Positions 7,900 to 15,818 of a stretch of DNA of 30,805 nucleotides are shown piece by piece. Every line of letters begins with the position of its first letter. The stretch's first letter is position 1. Under the pieces are notes generated by a model. It had not been told where the DNA came from, did no database searches, and was given only the letters and a program-made list of their open reading frames with translations. Both the position numbers and the translations under genes were made by a program. Source of the stretch: Candidatus Bathyarchaeota archaeon (GTDB lineage: Archaea; Thermoproteota; Bathyarchaeia; TCS64); the NCBI GenBank assembly GCA_030601645.1, contig JAUWBQ010000004.1:1-30805 (forward strand). The letters run 5' to 3'.

Positions 7900-9060
7900 T
7901 CATTCCTTTAGCAGCATCCTCTCCAGCAATATGCAATAGAATCGGGCCGCATCATAATAATCGGCTATTGAAACCATCTCATTGTCCGAATGAGCCAATG
8001 AATAATCTCCAGGGCCAAACGTGATGCAATCAACGTTATTATGACTGAAGAAGCCCATGTCCAGCGCTGATCTCTTGTAAACGATTCTTTCCTCGCCAAA
8101 CACCTTCTTGCAGGCCCCCTTGGCCGCCCTGACCAGTTCACATTCGGGGTCCACCTTGTGCGGGAACTGGAAATTCAAGTGTTCATCGAAGCTCACCCTA
8201 AGTTCTGGTGACGGGTCTCCCAGATATTCTTTAAACTGCCTCAGGGCTTCTGTTGGTTCTTCACCAGGGATAAGTCTCCTGTCGAGGACGAGTCGGGTGT
8301 ATGCAGGGACCGTATGCAGGGCATCGGGCCATGTCTTTATCGTGGTTGGAGTGAGGGTCGCCCTGCCGATATCTGGATCTTCCTCAAGGAGCGGAAAATT
8401 GTATACTTTTTCCAGAATCTTGTGGAGGCCATCGATGGAGTTTTTTCCTTTCGCGGGATCACTGCTGTGGCACGAGACCCCTTCGATGGTTATCCCGATA
8501 TCAATCCTTCCCAGATTTCCGAGGCAGATCGTATTTCTGCTGGCCGTCGCCAGGATCGTTGGCCCCATTGGGACCTTTTGCTCTTTGAAGATATAGTCCA
8601 CTGCCTCGTGGTTGCCCATCTCACCAGAATAGTTTGTCACGAAGATGAGGTCTCTGCGTAGCTTCGGCTCTGACTCGAAAAATGTCAGGAGGGCCTCGAG
8701 CATCGCTGCACCCCCCGATAACTGCTCGGTCGTGCTACGCCCCCACATGTACTCTCCCTCCAAGCCGAACTCTTTTCCATCGACAATTTTCGGTGTGTAG
8801 GCATCCGGCATGTTCTCAGCCGGGTATGAGCCAGCGTATGTGCATACGACGAAAGGCGGGTCAGATGAACTCCCCGTCTTCCTGGCTATGAGGTTCCCCC
8901 TTTCATCCAGCATCACATCATCAAATGGCATTTGCTCGATCATGGGCTTCACGATTTCAGCGATGAAGCCCCTCACTTTCTCCATTTCATCCTGAGGATG
9001 TGGATAGGCGATCATTTTCCTCAGTATTTCGAGTGAACGTCTCTTATCTATGGAAGTCAT
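7900..9060 (-). CDS. M20-fold protein lacking most metal ligands
   Basis: A 386-residue protein with the M20 order of strands and a dimerisation domain (His198 in CHSS), but with altered active-site motifs. The usual GHxD is CTYAGSYP (73-80), the bridging-Asp motif is GRSTTEQLSGG (107-117), the Glu-Glu pair is TNYSGE (142-147) and the later Glu is TASRN (172-176). Only the final His357 (LAHSDNE) matches. It resembles the protein at 13634-14836 and forms a divergent subgroup with it. It may bind metal differently, use another chemistry, or be a binding or regulatory protein. GAGGG lies about 7 bases before ATG 9060, and the upstream gene ends only 33 bases away, so the two are probably co-transcribed. 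Confidence 0.78.
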   Translation of the reverse strand: MTSIDKRRSLEILRKMIAYPHPQDEMEKVRGFIAEIVKPMIEQMPFDDVMLDERGNLIARKTGSSSDPPFVVCTYAGSYPAENMPDAYTPKIVDGKEFGLEGEYMWGRSTTEQLSGGAAMLEALLTFFESEPKLRRDLIFVTNYSGEMGNHEAVDYIFKEQKVPMGPTILATASRNTICLGNLGRIDIGITIEGVSCHSSDPAKGKNSIDGLHKILEKVYNFPLLEEDPDIGRATLTPTTIKTWPDALHTVPAYTRLVLDRRLIPGEEPTEALRQFKEYLGDPSPELRVSFDEHLNFQFPHKVDPECELVRAAKGACKKVFGEERIVYKRSALDMGFFSHNNVDCITFGPGDYSLAHSDNEMVSIADYYDAARFYCILLERMLLKE

Positions 9061-9093
9061 GGTTCAACCCTCATATTCTTCGAAGAGCGTCCG

Positions 9094-10485
9094 TCATGTA
9101 AAGTACTTGAATTTAGCAGCGACCTCTGGGAACTGCGGATACTTTCGATTGAAGGAGCTCCAGATCTCCTCCGAAGCCTTTTGGCCTTCGGCGAGAACCT
9201 TCTCCTCGTCTATCGTCCTTATTACTCTATCTTTCATGACCATCTCCCCGTCGATGATCACGGTCTCCACATCATTCCCGTTTGCGTAGTGAACAAGGTT
9301 AGCCGGGAGATGGAGTGTCGGTGTGAGATGGGGCTTTTTCAGGTCGACGACGATCACATCAGCCTTTTTCCCGACCTCCAATGAGCCCACCTCTCCGCCC
9401 AGCCCCAGTGCCCGAGCAGAGCCGATGGTCGCCATCTCCATCGTTTCGAAAGGAGTGGGGACTAGGTGGAGGGATTCGGGGTCCTTCTGCCTGACATACT
9501 GGAGGGCCAACCAGTTCGTGATCCTCATGATCTCGAATGGATCGTGGAGGATGTTGTCGCTTGCCAGACCGATGTTTTTCACTCCTCCCTTGAGCCAGGG
9601 CATCAGGGGTGTGGGCAGCCCCCTTCTGATGAAATTGTTTGGGCAGTGAGCGATGTGTGTGCCCGTGTCCCTGAGTATGCTAATGTCTTTGGGGGTAAGA
9701 TAGACGCAGTGGGCGGCTACCGTCCTGGGTCCGAGGGTGCCTGCCTCCTGCAGATACTCTACCGATGTCATCCTGTGCCGAGTCCTCATCACATCCAGCT
9801 CTCGGGTGCTCTGGGCGATGTGGATCATGATCCCGACGTCTCGTTCCTCGGCCTTGGCGTTCACTTCCTTGAGGATCTCCTGGGTGAGAGTGTCGGGTGC
9901 GTGAGGGCCGAAAGCACAAGTAATTCGACCGTTTTTAGCCCCGTGCCACTCATCAATGAGCTTCTCATTGGCTTTGATCTGGGCGTCTGCTTCTTCAGGT
10001 TGATACTTGAAGATGGAGGGATAGACGCCACTCACGATATCGGCCTGATGTATCTGCTCGCTGACGACTCCCCTCATGCCTGTTTCGGCGATCGCCTTCG
10101 CTACGATCCTCGATCTCTGATAGTTGTCTCCCGTGCACGTTGTCCCGAAACGAATGAGCTCCAAACAACCGAGCCGGCTTATAGCGTGTAGGTGTTCTTC
10201 CTCGATGAAGTCCTTCACGACGAAGGTGAAGGTCATATTCGGGAAAACATCCGCTATCCCTCTGAAGCATTCCGTGGCCACGTGAGTGTGAGCGTTGACG
10301 AAACCCGGCAGTATTGCCCCCCCTTCGGCGTCTATGATCTCGTCGTAATCCGCTTGAGGGACATCCTCGATCTTGCCCACAGAAGAGATTTTTTCTCCAT
10401 CGATGGCAACATAGCCTTTTTCAATTATCTTCTGAGTCCCGTCGAATGGTATCACCGTACCATCTCGAATCAGAATTTTAGCCAT
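9094..10485 (-). CDS. Amidohydrolase of the chlorohydrolase/SAH-deaminase (TrzN/MtaD) family
   Basis: A 463-residue amidohydrolase with metal ligands His66 and His68 (NAHTH), His222 (IHIAQ), His259 (AAHC) and Asp310 (ASDN), plus GPHAPDT at 193-199, the layout of S-adenosylhomocysteine/methylthioadenosine deaminases and triazine hydrolases. The proton-shuttle Glu of the HxxE motif in deaminases is Gln225 here, so simple deamination is uncertain. It has its own promoter and is followed after 33 bases by the M20-like gene at 7900-9060. Role in the island unknown; hydrolysis of an amidine, guanidine or cyclic amide is possible. Confidence 0.8.
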   Translation of the reverse strand: MAKILIRDGTVIPFDGTQKIIEKGYVAIDGEKISSVGKIEDVPQADYDEIIDAEGGAILPGFVNAHTHVATECFRGIADVFPNMTFTFVVKDFIEEEHLHAISRLGCLELIRFGTTCTGDNYQRSRIVAKAIAETGMRGVVSEQIHQADIVSGVYPSIFKYQPEEADAQIKANEKLIDEWHGAKNGRITCAFGPHAPDTLTQEILKEVNAKAEERDVGIMIHIAQSTRELDVMRTRHRMTSVEYLQEAGTLGPRTVAAHCVYLTPKDISILRDTGTHIAHCPNNFIRRGLPTPLMPWLKGGVKNIGLASDNILHDPFEIMRITNWLALQYVRQKDPESLHLVPTPFETMEMATIGSARALGLGGEVGSLEVGKKADVIVVDLKKPHLTPTLHLPANLVHYANGNDVETVIIDGEMVMKDRVIRTIDEEKVLAEGQKASEEIWSSFNRKYPQFPEVAAKFKYFT

Positions 10486-10773
10486 TATTATCTATTCAAC
10501 TGAGGATAATTTAGTATATAATCTTCACTGAAGTACTAGCGTTATCTTCATTAATGAGATGGCAATTGCTGTTAAACATTCACCTTTTTATAATGCAGAA
10601 GGTGTATCTTCAGCAAGGTTATTAAAATGTGTCAGAATGTTAGAACACTATTTTTTTTTAATGAAAATAATAGTGCAAATAGGGGCGAAGAAATCGATAG
10701 AAGAATAGTATTGCATTTATGATCAACTGGTTTCCCGCGCACATTTTATAATCTTTTCAAGTGAAGATATACT
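10486..10773. promoter_or_regulatory. Divergent promoter region with repeated TATCTTCA motif
   Basis: This 288-base AT-rich gap separates divergent genes. For the minus gene, TATA-like sequence lies at about 10506-10522. For the plus gene, TTTATAAT at 10745-10752 is 26 bases before ATG 10774 (leaderless). The octamer TATCTTCA occurs at 10543-10550 and 10605-10612 and in reverse at 10761-10768; AATCTTCAC is at 10520-10528. Repeated copies next to both promoters suggest an operator. No RNA gene is seen. Confidence 0.5.
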
Positions 10774-12384
10774 ATGTCATCCCTCCTGATTTACAACGGT
10801 CGAATCGTGGACGGTAGCGGAAGCCCAGGGTTCAATGGGGATGTCCTAATCGAGGATGACCGGATAGTCGCGGTCGGCAGAATCACCAACACAGGCGCAG
10901 ACATGAAAATCGACGCCAAGAAAAAGGTGGTCTGCCCCGGCTTTTTCGACATGCACTCCCACTCGGAGTACTCGTTGCTCGTGGATGGAGACGGGATCAG
11001 CAAAGTTCACCAAGGCATCACCACGGAGGTCACCGGAGAGAGCACGTCGCCAGCCCCTCTGAAGGGATTGGCCCTCACCGAGGCGAGGCTCAGGCTGAGG
11101 CAATTCGGGATTGAGCCAACCTGGAAGACCCTTGGAGAATATTTCCAGAAGCTCGAGGAGTCTGGGATGTCGGTCAACCTCGTCTCATACGTCGGCCACT
11201 CAACAGTCCGCCAGTGCGTCTTCGGGAACGAGCAGAGGCCCCCGACCGACACAGAACTAAGAGAGATGAAGAGGTTGATTGTCGAGGCGATGGACGACGG
11301 GGCCTTCGGGCTGTCGAGCTCCCTCTCGCACCCTCCGGGGAACTACGCGGACACTCACGAGTTCACCGAGCTGTGCAAGGAGGTCGCCTCTCGTTCAGGC
11401 ATCTACACGCGGCATCTGCGGGACGAGGGAGACCACATCTTGGAGGCCGTACAAGAGCTCATCGAGGTGGGGAGAGCCTCGAGATGTCCGATCGAGATAT
11501 TCCACCTCAAGGTGGCTGGGGAGCGCAACTGGCACGTCCTGACTCCCAAGGTGCTCAGCACCATCGAGGAGGCGAGGAGCGAAGGAGTGGACATCACAGC
11601 GAGTCAATACCCATACGAGTACGGTTCAGCCGGCCTCGCCAACTGCATGCCTTACTGGTCTCGGCAGGGAGGGACGGGGGAGATGGTTAAACGGCTCGGA
11701 GATCAGAGGACGAGGGAACGCATCAAGGAAGAGCTGGAGTCCGGATGGCCGGGATCGTGGTTCAAGGAGACGAGCGGCGGCTGGGAGGGAGTCATCGTCT
11801 CAACGGTCGTGACCGAAAAAAACCGTGAGATACAGGGGAAATCCATAGCCGAGATTGGCAGAATCCGCGGTGTTTCTCCGGCAGACGCCTATTTCGATAT
11901 TCTGGTGGAGGAGGGCGGAACCGTGATATCGATGTATCACTGGATGTCCCCAGAAGACATAAGCACCATAATGCAGAAGCCCTGGGTCAGTTTCTGCACG
12001 GACGGATATGCGGTCAGACCTGAAGGCCTGCTCGGGAAGGATCACCCCCATCCGAGGTACTACGGCACATTCCCCCGCATTCTTGGCAGGTACGTCCGTC
12101 AACGAAACCTGCTTACCCTGGAGGAGGCGATCCGCAAGGCCACCTCCCAGGGGGCATCACGTCTGGGGATCCACGATAGAGGGTTGATCAAACGGGGCCT
12201 GTACGCTGACATCGTGATATTCGATCCAGACACCGTGATCGACACTGCAACGTATCAGGATCCTCACCAGCTCCCTGTTGGTATCGACTGGGTGATCGTG
12301 AACGGGAGGATCGTGGTAGAGAAGGGAAGACATACTGGAAGCCGCCCTGGTAGGGTTCTGCGATCATACCAGAGATCCAAGTGA
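10774..12384 (+). CDS. N-acyl-D-amino-acid deacylase (D-aminoacylase family)
   Basis: A 536-residue member of the D-aminoacylase branch of amidohydrolases, which hydrolyse N-acyl-D-amino acids to free D-amino acids. Family landmarks are His61 and His63 (HSHSEYS), GITTEVTGES (81-90), His214 in YTRHLRDEGD, His244 in EIFHLKVAG, Asp410 in FCTDGYA and HPHPRYYGTFPRIL near 425. The bridging Cys known from the Alcaligenes enzyme is not present; the local sequence is GES, as in many family members. It suggests use of D-amino-acid-containing peptides, for example from cell-wall or aged protein debris (inference). It is transcribed from a leaderless promoter and ends in a T-tract. Confidence 0.88.
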   Translation: MSSLLIYNGRIVDGSGSPGFNGDVLIEDDRIVAVGRITNTGADMKIDAKKKVVCPGFFDMHSHSEYSLLVDGDGISKVHQGITTEVTGESTSPAPLKGLALTEARLRLRQFGIEPTWKTLGEYFQKLEESGMSVNLVSYVGHSTVRQCVFGNEQRPPTDTELREMKRLIVEAMDDGAFGLSSSLSHPPGNYADTHEFTELCKEVASRSGIYTRHLRDEGDHILEAVQELIEVGRASRCPIEIFHLKVAGERNWHVLTPKVLSTIEEARSEGVDITASQYPYEYGSAGLANCMPYWSRQGGTGEMVKRLGDQRTRERIKEELESGWPGSWFKETSGGWEGVIVSTVVTEKNREIQGKSIAEIGRIRGVSPADAYFDILVEEGGTVISMYHWMSPEDISTIMQKPWVSFCTDGYAVRPEGLLGKDHPHPRYYGTFPRILGRYVRQRNLLTLEEAIRKATSQGASRLGIHDRGLIKRGLYADIVIFDPDTVIDTATYQDPHQLPVGIDWVIVNGRIVVEKGRHTGSRPGRVLRSYQRSK

Positions 12385-12387
12385 TCC

Positions 12388-12392
12388 TTTTT
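12388..12392 (+). terminator. Short T-tract after the D-aminoacylase gene
   Basis: CCTTTTTCCCCC begins 2 bases after the TGA stop; a weak candidate for archaeal termination. Confidence 0.3.
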
Positions 12393-12463
12393 CCCCCTTC
12401 AGTTAGATTATTGAAGTCCAGTTTTATCACTGTTCATGATCCTAAGCATTTGACCGATGACAG

Positions 12464-12480
12464 AAAAAATGAATAAAAAA
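12464..12480 (-). terminator. Double T-tract after the nitroreductase gene
   Basis: Two T6 runs on the minus strand (12480-12475 and 12469-12464) begin 7 bases past the stop codon at 12487, as expected for oligo-T termination. Confidence 0.5.
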
Positions 12481-12486
12481 GGTATT

Positions 12487-13332
12487 CTATTCCTTCACTT
12501 CTACAATCGTGTCTTTCAGGGGCATCCTCGCGGATTTTATCGGCGCCTCATCAGGCCATCCGAACGCCACGTGGGTGTCCATCCTCAGATAGTATGGGAG
12601 GTTCAGGTGCTTGCGAAGCCTCTCGATCTGGATGGGTCTATGGGTCAGCCAGACGCCGCCGAGGCCGAGGGCGTGGGCCATCAACATCATGTGGTCAGCC
12701 ACCGCAGCAGCGTCCATGTAGATGTTTTGCGGGGTGTGATCCGGGAAGCCCATCCAGTCGTAGATCCTCATGTCGCTGCAGATGACGATCTTGACGGGGG
12801 CCACTCCGACGTCGCCCTTGATTATGTTCATGCTCTCCTCGTCCTTGAGGACCAGGAACCTCTGGCACTGCATGTTGCACGCGTTGGGGGCTGCCTGGCC
12901 TGCCTCGATTATGCGCTCTATCATCCAATCGGGTACTTCCTCGTCCTTCCACTGCCTGATGGATCTCCGCTGGAAGATGAGCTTATCCACTGCCTCCATC
13001 TCTTTCTCTGTGAAGGGTTCGGGTAGATTCGTGTCCAGGACGACCTCCTCGTTCACCGTCACCTTTTCCGCTAGCTCAACATAATTGAGGGCCCATTTAA
13101 TGTCCGAGTCGTCCATCGGGAGGTTGCGCTGCTCCCATGCGTTGAGGAGGATCTTGGCTTGTTCCCCTAGGTTTGGAGGGGCCTTCCTCTTTCCGCTCAA
13201 GATGTGGTACAGGCTCACCTCAACCGTATGGTGGGCCCTCTCATGGATCAAGGCCCTCAAGACTACTGGGTCTAGGGCCATGAGTTCGTCCCAGGTCATG
13301 TCCTTGTCTTTTATTCTGAACGTCTCGCTCAT
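12487..13332 (-). CDS. Nitroreductase-family FMN oxidoreductase with N-terminal extension
   Basis: A 281-residue protein. Residues from about 112 on form a nitroreductase domain: QRRSIRQWKDEEVP (121-134) with the FMN-phosphate arginines, IIEAGQAAPNACNMQ (141-155), and a late HALGLGG segment typical of the family. Such enzymes reduce nitro, quinone or enone groups with NAD(P)H, or act as dehalogenases or dehydrogenases. The first 110 residues are an added helical, His-rich region (ERAHHTVEVSLYHIL) that I do not recognise. Start ATG 13332 has an AT box TTTTAAAA at 13363-13370. It stands alone between a convergent deacylase and a divergent M20-like gene. Confidence 0.8.
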   Translation of the reverse strand: MSETFRIKDKDMTWDELMALDPVVLRALIHERAHHTVEVSLYHILSGKRKAPPNLGEQAKILLNAWEQRNLPMDDSDIKWALNYVELAEKVTVNEEVVLDTNLPEPFTEKEMEAVDKLIFQRRSIRQWKDEEVPDWMIERIIEAGQAAPNACNMQCQRFLVLKDEESMNIIKGDVGVAPVKIVICSDMRIYDWMGFPDHTPQNIYMDAAAVADHMMLMAHALGLGGVWLTHRPIQIERLRKHLNLPYYLRMDTHVAFGWPDEAPIKSARMPLKDTIVEVKE

Positions 13333-13633
13333 TGTCAGTACAGTTACTGATCAGCACCATTATTTTAAAAACCATATCATGATCACACTACTGATTATGT
13401 TAAACTGAAGGAATAATATCATATTGTAAAATGGTTTGATTAGTGTCTATCTGCTTGTGATCACGATACCTTTTATTTATTTAAATTAATTTATACTCAG
13501 AAAATTGTCACAGAGAAAATACGAACACAAATATGGATCAAATCCCAGCACTACTAATGAATCGATAAAAAGGCTCATTAAATGTGTTTGATCTGTTCCA
13601 TTCAATTTATATAATTAAAAAAAAGAGGGGTCC
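13333..13633. promoter_or_regulatory. Divergent AT-rich promoter region (301 bases)
   Basis: No gene is seen here. A box TTTTAAAA at 13363-13370 serves the minus-strand nitroreductase gene. TTTATATAATTA at 13606-13617, centred 23 bases before ATG 13634, serves the plus-strand gene, which also has GAGGGG at 13625-13630. The palindrome TGATCA occurs three times (13348, 13380, 13458), possibly an operator for the left gene. Confidence 0.45.
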
Positions 13634-14836
13634 ATGATAACCATGGCAAACTACGATTTCGAGAAGTATATTGACCGCGATTATCTAGTAAACACTCTTG
13701 TCAGGCTCCTCAAAGAGGACTGTATTGTACCTCTCGGCACGGATACGTTGGTGGAGCCGGATTATCCAAAGCTCGTCCACTACGTTCAAGACGTCATCAG
13801 GCCAGAGCTGGTGAAGTTAGGAGTCCACGAGATCTACGACATGCCAAAGAACCAGATTGTGGCCAAGCTGGGAACAGGTGAGAAGGACAAGAGCCTCCTG
13901 ATAATGGCTTACACTCCGGTGCAGCACTACAACTGGATGAAGGACCCGCTCTCAGGCAAGATCGCAGTCCCCGTGGAGCACGGAATAGACGAGCCGTGTG
14001 CCTTCGGTCAGGGCGCCAGCCAGAACAAGTCCCACTTCACCTCGATGTTCACTCTCCTCAAAGCCTTCAAAGAGGCAGGCGTCGAGCTGAAAGGCACACT
14101 GTACTTTGCTGCGAACAACGAGGGGAGAAGCAGCCACGAGTGCTCTTGGTCCATGATCCCCCATCTGGATCCCAAGCCGGACTTCGGGATCATCCTCATC
14201 GGCGGCGGGAACAGGCTCTCGGTGGCAAACAGGGGTAGAGTAGACGTCCTGATTCACATCAAGGGGAAGGAGACCCACTCGAGCAATCCCGAGGGGGGGC
14301 TGAACGCCATTGGTGGCGCCGTCGAGATTCTGAACAGGATTAAGGCCATGAAGTTCACGAAGACCCATCCCAAGCTGGGAGGGCAGCACGCAATCCCCTA
14401 CCAGCTGATATTCGATCCGATCGCCCCGCACACACTGCCCAACTACGCTAGGATCAAGATCGACCGAAGGCTTCTCCCCGGGGACGACGAGGACGAGGCC
14501 GTCGAGGAGATCAGGAAGGCCATAGGGGACATGAGCCCCTACGTGGTAGATGTCGAGAAGGATGTCGTCATGCTTCCCTCTGTTGTCGATGAGGGCTCTG
14601 AGATAGTGAAAGGGTTCCAGAAAGCCATAAGCTCCATCGATGGGAAGGGCGCTGAGCTGGTCTACGGGAAGGGGGCCTACGATGCAGGAGGTCCCACGAG
14701 CATGGGGATACCCACGGTAATGTATGGTCGGCCGAAGAACGGCAGGGCCCTCCTTGGGGATGACTTCGTCAGCCTGAAGGGCGTCGAGGAAGAAGCGATA
14801 ATACTCGGCAAAGTGATCATGGATATGCTCGGGTAG
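13634..14836 (+). CDS. M20-fold protein with essentially no canonical metal site
   Basis: A 400-residue protein with M20 architecture: catalytic domain, dimerisation domain with His215 in ETHSSNP, and a C-terminal catalytic half with IKIDRRLLPG. The metal motifs are replaced: GHxD by MAYTP (91-95), the bridging-Asp motif by GQGASQNKSH (125-134), the Glu-Glu pair by NNEGR (161-165), the later Glu by GGGN (190-193), and the late His by an LGDDFVS segment. Glu163 may still align with the general base. It is a relative of the protein at 7900-9060. An in-frame ATG at 13643 is an alternative start with better spacing from GAGGGG. It ends 6 bases from the convergent dehydrogenase gene. Function unknown. 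Confidence 0.78.
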   Translation: MITMANYDFEKYIDRDYLVNTLVRLLKEDCIVPLGTDTLVEPDYPKLVHYVQDVIRPELVKLGVHEIYDMPKNQIVAKLGTGEKDKSLLIMAYTPVQHYNWMKDPLSGKIAVPVEHGIDEPCAFGQGASQNKSHFTSMFTLLKAFKEAGVELKGTLYFAANNEGRSSHECSWSMIPHLDPKPDFGIILIGGGNRLSVANRGRVDVLIHIKGKETHSSNPEGGLNAIGGAVEILNRIKAMKFTKTHPKLGGQHAIPYQLIFDPIAPHTLPNYARIKIDRRLLPGDDEDEAVEEIRKAIGDMSPYVVDVEKDVVMLPSVVDEGSEIVKGFQKAISSIDGKGAELVYGKGAYDAGGPTSMGIPTVMYGRPKNGRALLGDDFVSLKGVEEEAIILGKVIMDMLG

Positions 14837-14842
14837 GACCCC

Positions 14843-15709
14843 TCAACCCTCAAATACTATTTCTAATTCTCCTTTCTCCAGGTTTTTCTCCCTGACTAAA
14901 GCGTCGAAATCGCTCTGTGCCTTAGGAGGCAGATCTAATCGCTCAACGGACAGTATTCCTCTCTGCCCGATTCGATGTGGCCAGGTGATGTAGAGATCGT
15001 GTTGGGGACTGTAGCCTGAGACGTAGTGGACGTCCCCTCTATCCTCCGTTACGCTCCTGATGAGCTTCGCCAGCAGTGGGGCAGTTGCAAGGTTCCTTTT
15101 CACCCCGGCGAGCTTCCCGATGTCGGCCAGGAAAAATCTGATCTTTGAGGACACCTCATCGTACTTCTCCTCCGAGTTGTAGACCGGTATTGTCCTGTGT
15201 CCGTGCTCCCCCACCACCCCAACTCCAGCCGAATCGATCGAGAGACCCTCAAGGGTGTATATCAGACGGTTGCGATCCAAGTCTCCGCCGAATCCAATCA
15301 CCTGTTCAGGGGGGAAATTCAGCTTTCTCTGGACGTATAAGGTTATGACATCAACGGGGCCTGCGATGACGATGAGGATGGCTGTCGGCTTAAGTTTGAC
15401 GCCCTCCAAGATGCTGTCGATTATCCGAAGGTTCTTCCTCATGACTTCTTTGGAGGTCTCACTGTACTTAGCCTTGAACCCGGCCGTGATAACTATCACA
15501 TCAGCCTCGGCAATACTGTCATTGGACGATGCGACTATCTTGTGAGCCTGCAGAGGCTTATAGCTGGCCACGTCCATGATGGCGGCCATGGCCTTCTCAT
15601 CGGCACCACGACTCCCTATCGCAAGTATCTTCTCAATATTTTCCACGTCTACTAGGTATTGTAGGAGGTTAGCACCTACATTCCCACAACCGACAACTGC
15701 AACTATCAT
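14843..15709 (-). CDS. Lactate/malate dehydrogenase-like protein with altered substrate loop
   Basis: A 288-residue protein of the LDH/MDH superfamily. The NAD-binding GCGNVG (7-12) is intact, as are Asp145 and Arg148 (LDRNR) and the catalytic His169 in GEHGH. The active-site loop, normally TAG-xx-R-K-PG-x-x-R, reads TAGFKAKYSETSKEVM (75-90), so both arginines that choose and polarise the 2-oxo acid are missing. It is also shorter than typical members (about 310). It may act on a different 2-hydroxy or amino-derived substrate, or be non-catalytic. GTG at 15721 is an alternative start; ATG 15709 is chosen because it begins directly at the first beta strand. Confidence 0.78.
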   Translation of the reverse strand: MIVAVVGCGNVGANLLQYLVDVENIEKILAIGSRGADEKAMAAIMDVASYKPLQAHKIVASSNDSIAEADVIVITAGFKAKYSETSKEVMRKNLRIIDSILEGVKLKPTAILIVIAGPVDVITLYVQRKLNFPPEQVIGFGGDLDRNRLIYTLEGLSIDSAGVGVVGEHGHRTIPVYNSEEKYDEVSSKIRFFLADIGKLAGVKRNLATAPLLAKLIRSVTEDRGDVHYVSGYSPQHDLYITWPHRIGQRGILSVERLDLPPKAQSDFDALVREKNLEKGELEIVFEG

Positions 15710-15774
15710 CTCAAACCCCACATCGTGTCTTGTTCGAATTACATGAGATTAGCAATTGATTTTATTAGTTTCGT

Positions 15775-15780
15775 AAAAAA
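15775..15780 (-). terminator. T6 tract after the M20 gene at 15819-17126
   Basis: Six T on the minus strand about 39 bases past the stop codon; likely oligo-T terminator within the 109-base gap before the dehydrogenase gene. Confidence 0.4.
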
Positions 15781-15818
15781 GGGGAAGAATACTGGTCAGT
15801 GGAGTACATTGAGGTCCC

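Noticed and set aside
9061..9070. GGTTCAACCC resembling a tRNA T-loop
   Set aside because: No acceptor, anticodon or D-arm can be built around it; it lies in a 33-base gap and overlaps the ribosome-binding site of the gene at 7900-9060.
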